Positions 32,528 to 43,116 are shown, counted from the first letter of the stretch. The stretch is 64,000 nucleotides of DNA from Arthrobacter methylotrophus (GCF_039539965.1 NZ_BAABED010000001.1:2170001-2234000); one strand, 5' to 3'. The notes: generated by a model not told the origin, from the sequence alone. Numbers and translations: made by a program.

Positions 32528-33229
32528 ATGACCAATCCCCCTTCCGAGGCGTCATCAAGCGTGGGCTCGGGCCTACGCATCGGCGTCCTCGCACTACAAG
32601 GCGATTTTCGTGAGCACATTCACGCCGTCGAAGCGGCCGGAGCCACCGGCATCGGCATCAGGCGGCCCGCGGAGCTCGACGATATTGACGGCCTCATCAT
32701 CCCCGGCGGCGAATCCACCACCATCGACAAGCTGGCGCGCATCTTTGAACTTGCCGATCCGATCCGCAAGCAGATCGCGTCCGGGCTGCCGGTCTATGGC
32801 TCCTGCGCGGGCATGATCCTGCTGGCGGACGACATCGCCGACCCCGCCTCCGACCTCGCCGGGAATCCGCAGCAGACGTTCGGCGGACTGGACATCACGG
32901 TCCGTCGCAACGCTTTCGGCCGGCAGCGGGAATCCTTTGAGACGGACCTTGACTTCAAGGGTCTCGACTTCAGCGCGGGGGAGTCCGGCGTGGCTCCCGT
33001 CCACGCGGTCTTCATCCGCGGACCGTGGGTGGAACGCGTTGGTCCCGGCGTCGAAATTCTCGCCCAGGTGGAGCCGGGCAAGGCAGCCCACACGGATACG
33101 TTGCACGGGTTGGCTAGAATTGTTGCAGTTCGCTCGGGCCAGTTGCTGGCCACCTCCTTCCACCCGGAAGTGACGGGGGAGAAGCGCGTGCACGAACTAT
33201 TCATTCGAATGATCAGAGGAGAAGCGTAA
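32528..33229 (+). CDS. pdxT: Pyridoxal 5'-phosphate synthase glutaminase subunit
   Basis: 233 residues. Class I glutaminase: IGVLALQGDFREHIHAVEAA, LIIPGGESTTIDKL, nucleophile Cys in VYGSCAGMILLA, and the His-x-Glu pair in LLATSFHPEVTGEKR. It supplies ammonia to PdxS. Three bases separate it from yebC, so the two are in one operon. Confidence 0.95.
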   Translation: MTNPPSEASSSVGSGLRIGVLALQGDFREHIHAVEAAGATGIGIRRPAELDDIDGLIIPGGESTTIDKLARIFELADPIRKQIASGLPVYGSCAGMILLADDIADPASDLAGNPQQTFGGLDITVRRNAFGRQRESFETDLDFKGLDFSAGESGVAPVHAVFIRGPWVERVGPGVEILAQVEPGKAAHTDTLHGLARIVAVRSGQLLATSFHPEVTGEKRVHELFIRMIRGEA

Positions 33230-33232
33230 AGC

Positions 33233-33988
33233 ATGTCAGGCCACTCCAAATGGGCAACCACCAAGCATAAGAAGGCCATCCTCGATAGCCGTCGCGCGAA
33301 GTCGTTCGCCAAACTGATCAAGAACATCGAAGTCGCCGCCCGCATGGGCGGACCAGACCTTGCCGGCAACCCCAGCCTGGAGCTGGCTGTCACCAAAGCA
33401 AAGAAGACGTCGGTTCCCGCTGACAACATCGATCGTGCCATCAAGCGCGGTGCCGGCCTGACCGGCGAAGTGGTCGACTACACGGAAATCATGTATGAAG
33501 CCCGCGGCCCGCAGGGATCGGCACTCCTGATCGAGTGCCTTACGGACAACAAGAACCGTGCTGCTTCGGAGGTCCGGCTCGCTATCTCCCGCAACGGCGG
33601 CACCATTGCCGACCCCGGCTCCGTGAGCTACCTCTTCACCCGCAAGGGCGTCGTCAACCTGCCGAAGAACGGGCTCAGCGAAGACGACATCCTGATGGCC
33701 GTGCTCGACGCCGGCGCCGAGGAAGTCAAGGACAGCGGAGAGAATTGGGAAATCCACTCGGAGCCCACCGATCTCCAGGACGTCCGTGACGCCCTCAAGG
33801 AGGCCGGCATTGAATACGAGTCGGACGAAGCCGAGTTTGTGCCGTCCATGCAGGTGCCCCTTGACCTCGACGGTGCAAAGAAGTTCATGAAGCTCGTGGA
33901 CGCCCTCGAGGACCTCGACGACGTCCAGAACGTCTACACCAACGCGGACATGAGCGAGGAAGTCCAGGCTGCGCTCGAAGCCGAGTAA
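33233..33988 (+). CDS. YebC/PmpR-family protein
   Basis: 251 residues, the standard length. Opening [20 protein letters not shown] is the family signature, followed by [38 protein letters not shown] and a C-terminal segment starting [20 protein letters not shown]. Members have been described as transcription regulators and, more recently, as factors that help translation through difficult sequences. It sits between pdxT and ruvC, its usual place in actinobacteria. Confidence 0.95.
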   Translation: MSGHSKWATTKHKKAILDSRRAKSFAKLIKNIEVAARMGGPDLAGNPSLELAVTKAKKTSVPADNIDRAIKRGAGLTGEVVDYTEIMYEARGPQGSALLIECLTDNKNRAASEVRLAISRNGGTIADPGSVSYLFTRKGVVNLPKNGLSEDDILMAVLDAGAEEVKDSGENWEIHSEPTDLQDVRDALKEAGIEYESDEAEFVPSMQVPLDLDGAKKFMKLVDALEDLDDVQNVYTNADMSEEVQAALEAE

Positions 33989-34041
33989 CAGTTTCTTTCG
34001 ATAGACAAACACAGCCTGACAACTAAAAAGGGGGCCCGGAC

Positions 34042-34620
34042 TTGACTCTTCGCGTACTAGGAGTCGATCCGGGCCTCACCCGTTGCGGCATCGGAGTGGT
34101 CGACGTCGAACGGAACAGGCGCGCCACGATGGTGGCAGTCTGCGTCGTGGGAACCTCCCCGGAACAGTCGCTGGACCAGCGCTTGCTGGTTATCGCCGAA
34201 GCCATCGATGAATGGCTCGACCTGTACAAACCCGACGTTCTGGCCGTCGAACGGGTCTTCTCCCAGTTGAACGTCAGTACGGTCATGGGAGTGGCCCAGG
34301 CGTCCGGCGTGGTCATCGCGGCTGCTGCACGGCGCGGCATCCCGGTGGCGCTCCATACGCCGTCGGAGGTCAAAGCCGCCGTCACGGGAAGCGGTACCTC
34401 CAACAAGGAGGCGGTAACGAAACTCATCACCAAGATTCTCCGCCTCGACGCGCCGCCCCGGCCGGCCGACGCTGCCGATGCCTTGGCCCTCGCCGTCACG
34501 CACGCGTGGCGGGCAGGCAGTGGCGCCGCCGTTTCCACCGCCGGGTCAGGTACCGGTGCCTTGACGCCGGCACAGCGGGCCTGGGCGGAAGCGGAAGCGA
34601 AAGCGCGCCGCGCCCGGTAA
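34042..34620 (+). CDS. ruvC: Holliday junction resolvase RuvC
   Basis: 192 residues from TTG 34042. The acidic catalytic residues are in [12 protein letters not shown] (Asp), [12 protein letters not shown] (Glu) and [18 protein letters not shown] (Asp/Asp). It cuts four-way junctions moved by RuvAB. The last ~35 residues are Ala/Gly-rich and outside the core. First gene of ruvCAB. Confidence 0.95.
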   Translation: MTLRVLGVDPGLTRCGIGVVDVERNRRATMVAVCVVGTSPEQSLDQRLLVIAEAIDEWLDLYKPDVLAVERVFSQLNVSTVMGVAQASGVVIAAAARRGIPVALHTPSEVKAAVTGSGTSNKEAVTKLITKILRLDAPPRPADAADALALAVTHAWRAGSGAAVSTAGSGTGALTPAQRAWAEAEAKARRAR

Positions 34621-34709
34621 TTGTCGGTGGCACTTGTTAGGGTATTCGTAGATATGTTCGGATAGCCCGCGGCGCAGCATGCACGGGGCAGTACTTCAGG
34701 AGCCGGGTC

Positions 34710-35354
34710 TTGATCAGTTTTCTTCGCGGAACCGTGGCACACGTCAGCCTTTCCACGGCCGTCATCGACCTCAACGGTGCCGGAATGAGCGTCTACGCCA
34801 CGCCCCAAACTCTCAGCCACCTGCATGTCGGGGAGGAGGCGAAGCTGTTCACCTCGTTGATCGTCCGGGAGGACTCCCTGACACTCTTTGGTTTCTCGAA
34901 CGACGACGAACGGGAAGTCTTCGATGTCCTGCTCAGTGTGAGCGGGGTGGGGCCGCGGTTGGCCCTGGCGGTCCTTGCCGTCCATGAACCCGAGGCAATC
35001 CGGGTGGCCGCCCATTCCGGTGATGCCAAGTCATTCACCAAAGTCCCCGGCATCGGGCCCAAAGTGGCCGGCAGGATCGTGCTGGAGTTGGCTGGCAAGC
35101 TCGTGCCGCTCGGCACCGCGCCAGGGCTTGCCCCCGCCGTCGCGTCCGAGTCCGCTTGGAAGCCGCAGGTGGTTGCTGCCATGGCAAGCCTTGGCTGGTC
35201 GGAGAAGGACGCCGCCGGCAGTATCGATAAAGCCATGGCAGATTCCCCGGAGCTGGCCGACGCCGGCAACGTCGCCCAGATCCTGCGTGCGACGCTCCGC
35301 TGGCTTGGCCAGGACGGTGCCCGTGCGGGAAACCGGGTAGGCAGCCGTGGCTGA
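34710..35354 (+). CDS. ruvA: Holliday junction branch migration protein RuvA
   Basis: 214 residues from TTG 34710 with an AGGAG site. N-terminal OB fold ([20 protein letters not shown]), then two helix-hairpin-helix motifs in [20 protein letters not shown] and [20 protein letters not shown], and a C-terminal domain for RuvB contact ([20 protein letters not shown]). A tetramer that binds the junction. Its end overlaps ruvB by eight bases. Confidence 0.95.
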   Translation: MISFLRGTVAHVSLSTAVIDLNGAGMSVYATPQTLSHLHVGEEAKLFTSLIVREDSLTLFGFSNDDEREVFDVLLSVSGVGPRLALAVLAVHEPEAIRVAAHSGDAKSFTKVPGIGPKVAGRIVLELAGKLVPLGTAPGLAPAVASESAWKPQVVAAMASLGWSEKDAAGSIDKAMADSPELADAGNVAQILRATLRWLGQDGARAGNRVGSRG

Positions 35355-36423
35355 GCCGTCCCTCGTTACCGGGGGAGAGGAGCCCGAGGAACGCATCATC
35401 GAGGCGGCCCTGCGCCCGAAGAACCTCCACGACTTCGTTGGCCAGCACCGCGTTCGCAAGCAACTTTCGCTCGTGCTGGAAGCCTCGAGAATGCGCGGCC
35501 GCAGCGCGGACCACGTTCTGCTTTCCGGCCCTCCGGGTCTGGGCAAGACCACGCTCTCCATGATTATCGCCGCCGAGATGAATGCTCCCTTGCGGATCAG
35601 CAGTGGACCCGCCATCCAACATGCCGGCGACCTGGCGGCTATCCTCTCTTCGCTCTCGGAGGGCGAGGTGCTCTTCCTCGATGAAATCCACCGGATGTCC
35701 CGGCCTGCCGAGGAAATGCTGTATATGGCCATGGAAGATTTCCGGGTGGACATCGTGGTAGGCAAGGGCGCGGGGGCAACGGCCATTCCGCTTGAGTTGC
35801 CGCCCTTCACCCTCGTGGGCGCCACTACCCGGGCCGGCCTCCTGCCGGGCCCCCTTCGCGACCGCTTTGGTTTCACCGGACATTTGGAGTTCTACTCCGT
35901 CGCCGAGCTCGAGTTGGTTCTGCGCCGTTCGGCGGGACTGCTTGACCTGAAGGTCAACTCGGCCGGATTCAGTGAGATCGCAGGCCGTTCCCGGGGGACG
36001 CCGCGTATCGCCAACCGGCTGCTGCGCCGTGTCCGGGACTGGGCGTTGGTCCACGGGATCGAGCAGATCGACGCCCGCGCGGCTTCCGCCGCTTTGGACA
36101 TGTACGAAGTGGACGAGCGCGGACTGGACCGTTTGGACCGCGCCGTCCTGGAGGCGCTCATCACCAAGTTCAACGGGGGTCCTGTGGGGCTTTCCACCCT
36201 CGCGATTGCGGTAGGTGAAGAGCCGGAGACAGTCGAGACCGTGGCTGAGCCGTACCTCGTACGCGAAGGACTTTTGGGGAGGACGCCGCGCGGCAGGATT
36301 GCCATGGCGTCCGCATGGACCCACCTTGGATATGCAGTGCCGGCCGGAGTGTTCGGACAGGACCCTCTGACGGTGTTCCAGGACGGCGAAATTGAGGCCG
36401 AAAGCATAGATACCGGCCGCTAG
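35347..36423 (+). CDS. ruvB: Holliday junction branch migration ATPase RuvB
   Basis: 358 residues from GTG 35347. AAA+ motor: [19 protein letters not shown], Walker [14 protein letters not shown], Walker [13 protein letters not shown], sensor LVGATTRAG, Arg finger LRDRFG and the C-terminal winged helix ([20 protein letters not shown]). The hexamer pumps DNA through the RuvA-bound junction. Confidence 0.97.
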   Translation: MAEPSLVTGGEEPEERIIEAALRPKNLHDFVGQHRVRKQLSLVLEASRMRGRSADHVLLSGPPGLGKTTLSMIIAAEMNAPLRISSGPAIQHAGDLAAILSSLSEGEVLFLDEIHRMSRPAEEMLYMAMEDFRVDIVVGKGAGATAIPLELPPFTLVGATTRAGLLPGPLRDRFGFTGHLEFYSVAELELVLRRSAGLLDLKVNSAGFSEIAGRSRGTPRIANRLLRRVRDWALVHGIEQIDARAASAALDMYEVDERGLDRLDRAVLEALITKFNGGPVGLSTLAIAVGEEPETVETVAEPYLVREGLLGRTPRGRIAMASAWTHLGYAVPAGVFGQDPLTVFQDGEIEAESIDTGR

Positions 36424-36602
36424 CGCGATCTATTCAGCTTATGCCTCTAGACTGGTATGACACTCGGCACGTTCGAGTCCTTGGTTCTGTGCCCGCCCGT
36501 CGGAGCATTGTGCGGCCAAATGGAGGAAGCTCCACGGCCGCCGGATCCACCGGGCAGACATAGCCGTGAAACTAAAACGTAAGTAAAGAACGGAACTTCC
36601 CT

Positions 36603-36995
36603 GTGGATCCAATGACAATCCTGCTGTTTGCCATGCTTGGCGTTTTCATCTTCATGATGTTCCGCCGCAACAAAAAGACGCAGCAAACGCAGGCCAAGCT
36701 GCAGTCCCAGTTCGCTCCCGGCGTTGACGTCATGACCAGTTTTGGTTTGTTCGGCCGGATCGTCTCGATGGACGACGCTGAGAACAAAGTTGTCCTTGAA
36801 CTGTCTCCGGGCAACCTCGCTACGGTGCACCGCCAGGCTGTGACCAAGATCGTTGAGCCCACCGAGGAAGCGGCTGTTGACGTTCCGGATGACGCTTCGT
36901 CGCTGACGGCCGCTGACGCCGACGCGCCGGCACCGGCTGAGACTTCCGAGGAAACCCTCAAGCGCCTCAATGATGAGGGCAAGAAGGACAGCTAG
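36603..36995 (+). CDS. yajC: Preprotein translocase subunit YajC
   Basis: 130 residues from GTG 36603. One membrane helix near the N-terminus (TILLFAMLGVFIFMMFRRNK), then the conserved cytosolic domain with FAPGVDVMTSFGLFGRIVSM, VVLELSPGNLATVHRQAVTK and an acidic tail. Auxiliary part of the SecDF-YajC complex. About 180 bases separate it from ruvB, so it probably has its own promoter. Confidence 0.93.
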   Translation: MDPMTILLFAMLGVFIFMMFRRNKKTQQTQAKLQSQFAPGVDVMTSFGLFGRIVSMDDAENKVVLELSPGNLATVHRQAVTKIVEPTEEAAVDVPDDASSLTAADADAPAPAETSEETLKRLNDEGKKDS

Positions 36996-37104
36996 TCCGT
37001 ACCCGTACAACCAGCGGGAATAGTTCTACGGCAATGAACCGCCGCCGGCCTGCGCTTACAAGTGCACGTCGGCGGCTGTTCCGTCATCAACAGGAAGATC
37101 GAAC

Positions 37105-38859
37105 ATGGCACGAACCGGCCACAAAAATGCAGCCCGCAGGGTGCTGATCTGGCTTGTCGCAATATTTGCTGTACTGACCGCAGTCCTCGGTGGCGGCGTT
37201 ATCACTGGCCACGCAAGTTGGGCACCAAAGCTCGCACTTGACCTCGAGGGTGGCACGCAGATGATCCTCGCGCCCAAGGTCGAAGGATCCTCGGGCATCA
37301 ATGAGGAGCAGTTGAACCAGGCCGTTGCGATTATTCGTCAACGCGTTGACAGCTCCGGCGTGGCCGAGGCGGAAATCACCACCCAGTCGGGCCGTAACGT
37401 GGTGGTGAGCCTACCCGGCACACCAAGCTCGGAAACCCGCGCCCTGATCCAGGCTTCGGCCGATATGAACTTCCGCCCGGTCATCACCACCGGGGACCCT
37501 GCGGCGGTCCCGGTGGCATCGCGAACGCCGGACGCCAGCCTGCCCAAGCCCACAGCTGCGCCCACCAACGCCAGCGACAGCAACTGGGTGACGGCCGATG
37601 TCTACAAGGCCTTCGAAGCCCTGGACTGCGTCAATCCTTCCCAGGACAAGCAACCCCGGTCCGATCCGGCCAAGCCGCTGGTCACCTGCGAGGCAGCAAC
37701 CGCCACCACTCCTGCCGTCAAGTACATCCTCGGACCTGTGGAAGTGAAGGGCCAGGACATTGTCTCGTCCTCCTTCGATCCCGTCCAGGGCGCACAGGGT
37801 TCGGTCACCAACGCCTGGGGCGTGACCATCACGTTCGACTCCGCCGCCACCAAGACGTTCAAGGACGTTACCCAGAGGCTCAACCAGTTCTACGTGGCAT
37901 CGCAGGCCTCGGGCGGCAACGATCCCAAGTCCCAGTTCGCCATCGTTTTGGATGACCAGGTGATTTCTGCTCCGCGATCCCTCGCTGTGATCACTGATGG
38001 CAAGCCGCAGATTACGGGTAACTTCACGCAGGCATCCGCGCAGGCTTTGTCGGACCAACTTCGCTACGGCGCCCTACCCATCAGCTTCGACATCCAGTCG
38101 GAGGAACAGATTTCGGCAACCCTTGGTGGGGAGCAGCTGCGACTTGGGCTGATGGCCGGTGTGATCGGCCTCCTGCTCGTGGTGGTCTATTCTCTCTTCC
38201 AATACCGCGCCTTGGGCTTTGTCACCATCCTCTCCTTGGTGGTAGCTGGCGGACTTACCTACCTTGCGATTGCGATTCTTGGCTGGACTGAAAACTACCG
38301 TCTCTCTCTTGCCGGTGTGGCAGGTCTCATCGTCGCGATCGGGCAAACCGCGGACTCCTTCATCGTGTACTTCGAACGTATCCGCGACGAATTGCGTGAG
38401 GGCAAGGGACTCGTGTCCGCCGTCGAGAACGGCTGGAAGCGGGCCAAGCGCACAGTCCTTGCCTCCAAAGCGGTCAACCTGCTCGCCGCCCTGGTGCTGT
38501 ACTTTGTCGCTGTTGGGAACGTCCGTGGTTTTGCCTTCACTCTTGGGCTCACCGCGCTGGCCGACCTCCTGGTCGTGTTCATGTTCACGCACCCGACGCT
38601 CCAGGTGCTGGCCCGGACCAAGTTCTTCGGTGAAGGTCACCGCTTCTCCGGGCTGGACCCCGAGCGCCTGGGAGCAGTGCCGCTGTACCGCGGTGCGGGG
38701 AGGCTTCGTACGCCAACGGAAAAGCCCGCCGTCGTGCGCGCCCGCAACACTGGTGCCGCCGCGGAAGCCGAGCGCCGCATGACCATCGCCGAGCGCCGAC
38801 TTGCCGAGAAGCAAGCCCAGCTGGCCGGTTCTTCCAATGGCACCAAGGAGGAGAAGTAA
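37105..38859 (+). CDS. secD: Protein translocase subunit SecD
   Basis: 584 residues. First membrane helix ~13-36 (VLIWLVAIFAVLTAVLGGGV), a large extracytoplasmic P1 domain beginning with LDLEGGTQMILAP (the D-L-x-G-G-x motif), then five C-terminal membrane helices from about 345, with the family block GLIVAIGQTADSFIVYFERI. The insert rich in Ala, Pro and Thr in P1 is typical of actinobacteria. With SecF it uses the proton gradient to help pull secreted proteins through SecYEG. Confidence 0.96.
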   Translation: MARTGHKNAARRVLIWLVAIFAVLTAVLGGGVITGHASWAPKLALDLEGGTQMILAPKVEGSSGINEEQLNQAVAIIRQRVDSSGVAEAEITTQSGRNVVVSLPGTPSSETRALIQASADMNFRPVITTGDPAAVPVASRTPDASLPKPTAAPTNASDSNWVTADVYKAFEALDCVNPSQDKQPRSDPAKPLVTCEAATATTPAVKYILGPVEVKGQDIVSSSFDPVQGAQGSVTNAWGVTITFDSAATKTFKDVTQRLNQFYVASQASGGNDPKSQFAIVLDDQVISAPRSLAVITDGKPQITGNFTQASAQALSDQLRYGALPISFDIQSEEQISATLGGEQLRLGLMAGVIGLLLVVVYSLFQYRALGFVTILSLVVAGGLTYLAIAILGWTENYRLSLAGVAGLIVAIGQTADSFIVYFERIRDELREGKGLVSAVENGWKRAKRTVLASKAVNLLAALVLYFVAVGNVRGFAFTLGLTALADLLVVFMFTHPTLQVLARTKFFGEGHRFSGLDPERLGAVPLYRGAGRLRTPTEKPAVVRARNTGAAAEAERRMTIAERRLAEKQAQLAGSSNGTKEEK

Positions 38860-39872
38860 TGACCACCAGCTTCGCAAAGTTCGGCAATGAGCTCTACACG
38901 GGCAAACGCTCCTACGACTTCGTAGCCAACAAAAAGATCTGGTTCATCATCGCCGCTGTAGCGGTGGCGATCTCGATCCTCCTGCCGGTGGTCAAAGGTG
39001 GTTACAACCTGGGCATCGACTTCCGGGGTGGTTCCGAGTTCACCGTTTCCAACGTCAAAACCACTGATTCCGGCGTGGGTGAAAAGGCGGTCCATGACGT
39101 CGTGCCCGGTGCTGTTCCGCGCGTTGCGAACGTCGCCGGCAACACCATGCGTATCCAGACGGACAAACTCAGCGATGACCAGACGATCAAGATCAAGACG
39201 GACCTAGCCAAGGCCTACGGCGTCACGGACAACGAGGTCACCTCGACCTTTATCGGCCCCACATGGGGGCAGGACGTCACCAAGCAGGCGCTGATTGGCC
39301 TGGCGGTGTTCGTGGGATTGGCTGCGCTGTTGATGGCCTTGTACTTCCGCACGTGGAAGATGTCCGTCTCGGCCCTCGCCGGCATGCTGGTCACGATGTT
39401 CACGACGGCCGGTGTCTACTCGCTCAGCGATTTTGAAGTGACCCCGTCGGCCATCATCGGCTTCCTGACTGTTCTCAGCTATTCGCTTTACGACACCGTG
39501 GTGGTTTTCGACAAGATCCGCGAAAACACCTCTGACATCACCACCTCGAGTCGGCGTACGTTTGCCGAAGAGGTCAACCTTGCCGTCAACCAGACCTTGG
39601 TACGCTCCATCAACACCATGATGGTGGCCGTGCTGCCCGTCGCCGCGATTCTCTTCATCGGTGCCGGACTTTTGGGCGCGGGCACGCTCCGCGACCTGTC
39701 CCTGGCGTTGTTCGTCGGTATCCTCATCGGCACCGCAGCGACAATCTTCATCGCAGCTCCGCTCTATGCCTGGCTGCGCCAGAGCGAACCGCAACTGCAG
39801 AAGCAGGCCAAGAAGGTCGCGAATCGTCGCTCAGCGGCCGCCGCATCGGATTCGGAAGCCGCTACTGTTTAG
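38859..39872 (+). CDS. secF: Protein translocase subunit SecF
   Basis: 337 residues; its ATG shares one base with the secD stop (TAATG). Six membrane helices around a small P4 domain. Family blocks: NLGIDFRGGSEFTVSN, LTVLSYSLYDTVVVFDKIRE and NQTLVRSINTMMVAVLPVAA. Partner of SecD. A strong terminator follows. Confidence 0.96.
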   Translation: MTTSFAKFGNELYTGKRSYDFVANKKIWFIIAAVAVAISILLPVVKGGYNLGIDFRGGSEFTVSNVKTTDSGVGEKAVHDVVPGAVPRVANVAGNTMRIQTDKLSDDQTIKIKTDLAKAYGVTDNEVTSTFIGPTWGQDVTKQALIGLAVFVGLAALLMALYFRTWKMSVSALAGMLVTMFTTAGVYSLSDFEVTPSAIIGFLTVLSYSLYDTVVVFDKIRENTSDITTSSRRTFAEEVNLAVNQTLVRSINTMMVAVLPVAAILFIGAGLLGAGTLRDLSLALFVGILIGTAATIFIAAPLYAWLRQSEPQLQKQAKKVANRRSAAAASDSEAATV

Positions 39873-39886
39873 CCTGGTTTCCTTGT

Positions 39887-39925
39887 GAAAGGCCGGTCAC
39901 CGCCCAGGTCAGTGACCGGCCTTTC
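39887..39925 (+). terminator. Terminator after secF
   Basis: GAAAGGCCGGTCAC (39887-39900) pairs perfectly with GTGACCGGCCTTTC (39912-39925), loop of 11 bases, 14 bases after the secF stop. Confidence 0.85.
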
Positions 39926-39958
39926 GTGTTCCTGCCTCCGTCATCTGGGTACCGGTTC

Positions 39959-39986
39959 TTGGACAGGTCACCGGCGGGAATAGACT
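39959..39986 (+). promoter_or_regulatory. Promoter for relA
   Basis: TTGGAC (39959-39964), a 16-base spacer and TAGACT (39981-39986), directly after the secF terminator and 34 bases before the chosen relA start. Confidence 0.5.
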
Positions 39987-40019
39987 GGAAGAATTAAGTC
40001 AGTCGTGAGGGGTGCTCTT

Positions 40020-42413
40020 GTGGAGGAACGTACGACGTCGGCGCCGCCGACGGGCGGGGAAGACGGCCTGAGCCGCGTGCCCGGCACCGCGACCGCATCT
40101 ACGGGGAACACTGCGGGCGGTGTTCCCGTGGACAGCCCAGGCGTGCGTCCAACGTTTCCCGGACGGCGCGAAAGGACACGCTCCAGGCTCGCGAAACTGA
40201 CGGGGCGCGGCGCGAGCACCTATTCGCCCATTCTCGAGCCGCTCCTCAGGACAGTGCGGGCGAATAACCCCAAGGAAGACCTCGACCTGATCCAGCGGGC
40301 CTTCACGGTCGCGGAGCGCAGTCATCAAGGACAGAAGCGCAAGAGCGGCGATCCCTACATCACCCACCCGGTAGCGGTGGCCACGATCTTGGCCGAGCTC
40401 GGGCTCACCGGCACCACCTTGGCCGCTGCGCTCTTGCACGACACCGTGGAGGACACTCCTTACACGCTCGCTGACCTGACCCGCGACTTCGGTCCCGAGG
40501 TTGCGATGCTCGTGGACGGTGTCACGAAGCTGGACAAGGTCCAATTCGGTGAGGCTGCGCAGTCAGAGACCGTCCGCAAGATGGTTGTGGCCATGGCCAA
40601 GGACATCCGCGTTTTGATGATCAAACTTGCGGACCGGCTGCACAATGCCCGCACGTGGCGTTTCGTTTCCGCTGAATCATCTTCCCGCAAAGCCCGTGAA
40701 ACGCTTGAGATCTTTGCTCCGCTGGCCCACCGCCTCGGCATGAACACGATTAAATGGGAACTTGAGGATCTCTCCTTCGCCGCCCTGTACCCGAAGGTCT
40801 ATGAAGAGATCGTCCGGATGGTGGGGGACCGCACGCCGGAGCGCGAGAAGAGCCTGAGCGTCATCCGCAACCAGATTGCCGAAGACCTCCGGGCTGCCCG
40901 CATCAAGGCAACGATCACGGGCCGGCCCAAGCACTACTACTCGATCTACCAAAAGATGATCGTCCGTGACAAGGACTTCGACGACATCAACGACCTCATG
41001 GGCGTGCGTGTCCTGGTGGACTCCGTCCGTGACTGTTACGCAGCTCTTGGCACCTTGCATTCGCGGTGGAACCCCCTGCCGGGGAGGTTCAAGGACTACA
41101 TTGCGATGCCGAAGTTCAATATGTACCAGTCCTTGCACACCACGGTGATCGGGCCTGGCGGCAAGCCTGTCGAGATCCAGATCCGCACGCACGAGATGCA
41201 CCGCCGTGCCGAGTACGGCGTGGCGGCCCACTGGAAGTACAAGGACCAGCCCAACCGGACTGCCGTGGGCCCAGGGAGTCCCAAAGACGGCGACATGGGC
41301 TGGTTGCGTTCATTGGTCGACTGGCAGCAGGAAACATCTGATCCGGGCGAATTCCTGGACTCCTTGCGTTTTGAGATCAATGCCCGCGAGGTGTTCGTCT
41401 TTACGCCAAAGGGCGAGGTCATGGCCCTTCCTGCTGGATCGACGCCGGTGGACTTCGCTTATGCTGTCCACACCGAGGTGGGTCACCGGACTATCGGCGC
41501 GCGTGTCAACGGCAAGCTGGTACCGCTTAACAGCGAACTGAATCACGGCGACTGGGTGGAAATTTTCACGTCCAAGGCCGAGGGTGCAGGGCCGAGCCAG
41601 GACTGGCAACATTTCGTCAAGAGCGCCCGGGCCCGTAACAAGATCCGGCAATGGTTCAGCAAGGAGCGCCGCGAAGAGGCGATCGAGCGGGGCAAGGACC
41701 AGCTGACCCGTGCGATGCGCAAGCAGAACTTGCCCCTTCAGCGGCTCATGACGCATGACGCCCTCTCCACGGTGGCGGAGGAATTCCACTACGTTGATAT
41801 TTCGGGTCTCTACGCCGGTGTAGGTGATGGCCACACCTCGGCGCAGTCCGTCATGGAAAAGCTCATGGAGCACCTCGGTGGCCATGAAACTCCAGACGAG
41901 GACCTGGACGAAGTCAGTATCCCCTCGCAGCTCCAGAAAGCCCGGTACTCGGACTCCGGCGTCGTTGTCCGGGGAGTGGGAGATGTCTGGGTGAAGCTCG
42001 CCCGCTGTTGTACGCCCGTACCGCCCGATCCGATCCTTGGCTTCGTCACCAGGGGCTCGGGTGTTTCGGTTCACCGCACGGACTGTACGAATGTCTCGGA
42101 TCTCCGGGACCAGCCGGACCGTATAGTCGAAGTCGAATGGGCCCCGACCCAATCCAGCGTTTTCCTGGTTGAGATCCAAGTGGAAGCTCTCGACCGGAAG
42201 TCCTTGCTCTCGGATGTCACCCGTGTTCTGTCGGAGAACCACGTCAATATCCTGGCTGCTTCCGTGCACACTTCCAGCGACCGTGTGGCGATCTCCCGCT
42301 TCGCTTTCGAAATGGGCGATCCCAAGTACCTGCACCATGTACTCAGCGCCGTGCGCAGGATCGACGGCGTCTTCGACGTCTACAGGACCACCGGAAACCA
42401 CCGGCGAAGCTGA
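40020..42413 (+). CDS. relA: Bifunctional (p)ppGpp synthetase/hydrolase
   Basis: 797 residues from GTG 40020, which has GAGGGG seven bases upstream; GTG 40005 is an alternative. Rel/Spo order: HD hydrolase domain with [13 protein letters not shown] (H-D-x-x-E-D), synthetase domain with [28 protein letters not shown] and [16 protein letters not shown], a TGS domain ([20 protein letters not shown]), a zinc-finger-like region with [20 protein letters not shown], and a C-terminal ACT domain. Controls the stringent response. The first ~60 residues are a disordered extension. Confidence 0.96.
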   Translation: MEERTTSAPPTGGEDGLSRVPGTATASTGNTAGGVPVDSPGVRPTFPGRRERTRSRLAKLTGRGASTYSPILEPLLRTVRANNPKEDLDLIQRAFTVAERSHQGQKRKSGDPYITHPVAVATILAELGLTGTTLAAALLHDTVEDTPYTLADLTRDFGPEVAMLVDGVTKLDKVQFGEAAQSETVRKMVVAMAKDIRVLMIKLADRLHNARTWRFVSAESSSRKARETLEIFAPLAHRLGMNTIKWELEDLSFAALYPKVYEEIVRMVGDRTPEREKSLSVIRNQIAEDLRAARIKATITGRPKHYYSIYQKMIVRDKDFDDINDLMGVRVLVDSVRDCYAALGTLHSRWNPLPGRFKDYIAMPKFNMYQSLHTTVIGPGGKPVEIQIRTHEMHRRAEYGVAAHWKYKDQPNRTAVGPGSPKDGDMGWLRSLVDWQQETSDPGEFLDSLRFEINAREVFVFTPKGEVMALPAGSTPVDFAYAVHTEVGHRTIGARVNGKLVPLNSELNHGDWVEIFTSKAEGAGPSQDWQHFVKSARARNKIRQWFSKERREEAIERGKDQLTRAMRKQNLPLQRLMTHDALSTVAEEFHYVDISGLYAGVGDGHTSAQSVMEKLMEHLGGHETPDEDLDEVSIPSQLQKARYSDSGVVVRGVGDVWVKLARCCTPVPPDPILGFVTRGSGVSVHRTDCTNVSDLRDQPDRIVEVEWAPTQSSVFLVEIQVEALDRKSLLSDVTRVLSENHVNILAASVHTSSDRVAISRFAFEMGDPKYLHHVLSAVRRIDGVFDVYRTTGNHRRS

Positions 42414-42424
42414 ACCATCGAAAC

Positions 42425-43084
42425 TCACGCGGCCGCCTTGGGCGGGAGAGCGTCAGTCTGAAGCGCGTCTTGTTGAAGGGCGTCTTGTTGAAGCGCAAGG
42501 GCTGTGAGCTTGCGCAAGGCGGCTTTTTTGTACGGGACCCTGGGGAACGCCTCCACGGCAAGCGTCAGGAGCCGAAGCCGAACGCCCAGCTGCTCCTGGG
42601 ACAACAACATCCGCAGGGCCGGCACGGCCCTGTCCGCTTCCACATGCAGGGCCACATCCACAGCCGTCCGGAGGGGAGTGGTTACCAGAAGGCCGCCGAT
42701 GCTGACCACGTCCAGTTGGCCCAAGCGCACTTCGTGCAGAATGCAGGCCCGGGCCGAGCGAAGGCTCGATATGCGGTGTTTGGCGTCAACTAGCAGCGAG
42801 AGCCTTTCGGGAGCATCCGCGCATCCGTAGATCCAGGCCGCCGTCATTCGGCCTGCAATGACTTTCCTCCGGATGCGATCCGGAACTACCAATGCAGCTG
42901 CACGGGCGCGGAGTCGTGGGGTGACGGCCAGTCCGGGAGGGGTGAAGCTCTTCTCGTAGAGGGGCGTGAGCACGCCGTCGGCGGCCATTGACTGAAGCTC
43001 AGCCCACGTGAACAGCGGACTGGGCGAGTACAGTTCCTGGGCAGGAGAGTCCTGTTGTTGCGAAGGCGGGAATCCTGTGTCCAT
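42425..43084 (-). CDS. AbiEi-like protein, orphan type IV antitoxin family
   Basis: 219 residues. Blocks such as LFTWAELQSMAADGVLTPLY, AAALVVPDRIRRKVIAGRMT, AAWIYGCA and LLVTTPLRTAVDVALH recall the AbiEi / DUF559-linked proteins common in Arthrobacter, where a helix-turn-helix-like start precedes a nuclease-like or antitoxin domain. No AbiEii toxin gene is adjacent, so the antitoxin label describes similarity only. The C-terminus carries a short tandem repeat (DALQQ, DALQQ, DALQT). It is convergent with relA, 11 bases apart. Confidence 0.5.
   Translation of the reverse strand: MDTGFPPSQQQDSPAQELYSPSPLFTWAELQSMAADGVLTPLYEKSFTPPGLAVTPRLRARAAALVVPDRIRRKVIAGRMTAAWIYGCADAPERLSLLVDAKHRISSLRSARACILHEVRLGQLDVVSIGGLLVTTPLRTAVDVALHVEADRAVPALRMLLSQEQLGVRLRLLTLAVEAFPRVPYKKAALRKLTALALQQDALQQDALQTDALPPKAAA
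42450..42494. repeat. 15-bp tandem repeat in the 3' end of the AbiEi-like gene
   Basis: Three units of 15 bp on the plus strand of the type GCGTCTTGTTGAAGG. Two are nearly identical and one is diverged. They encode the repeated DALQQ pentapeptide. The unit is divisible by three, so copy-number change keeps the frame. Confidence 0.7.
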
Positions 43085-43116
43085 TCAGCAATCATCGCGT
43101 GGCGGCCGCAACGGGA

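Noticed and set aside
37039-37075. GC-rich imperfect inverted repeat between yajC and secD
   Set aside because: Arms are short and imperfect and the genes are expected to be co-transcribed; not called as a terminator.
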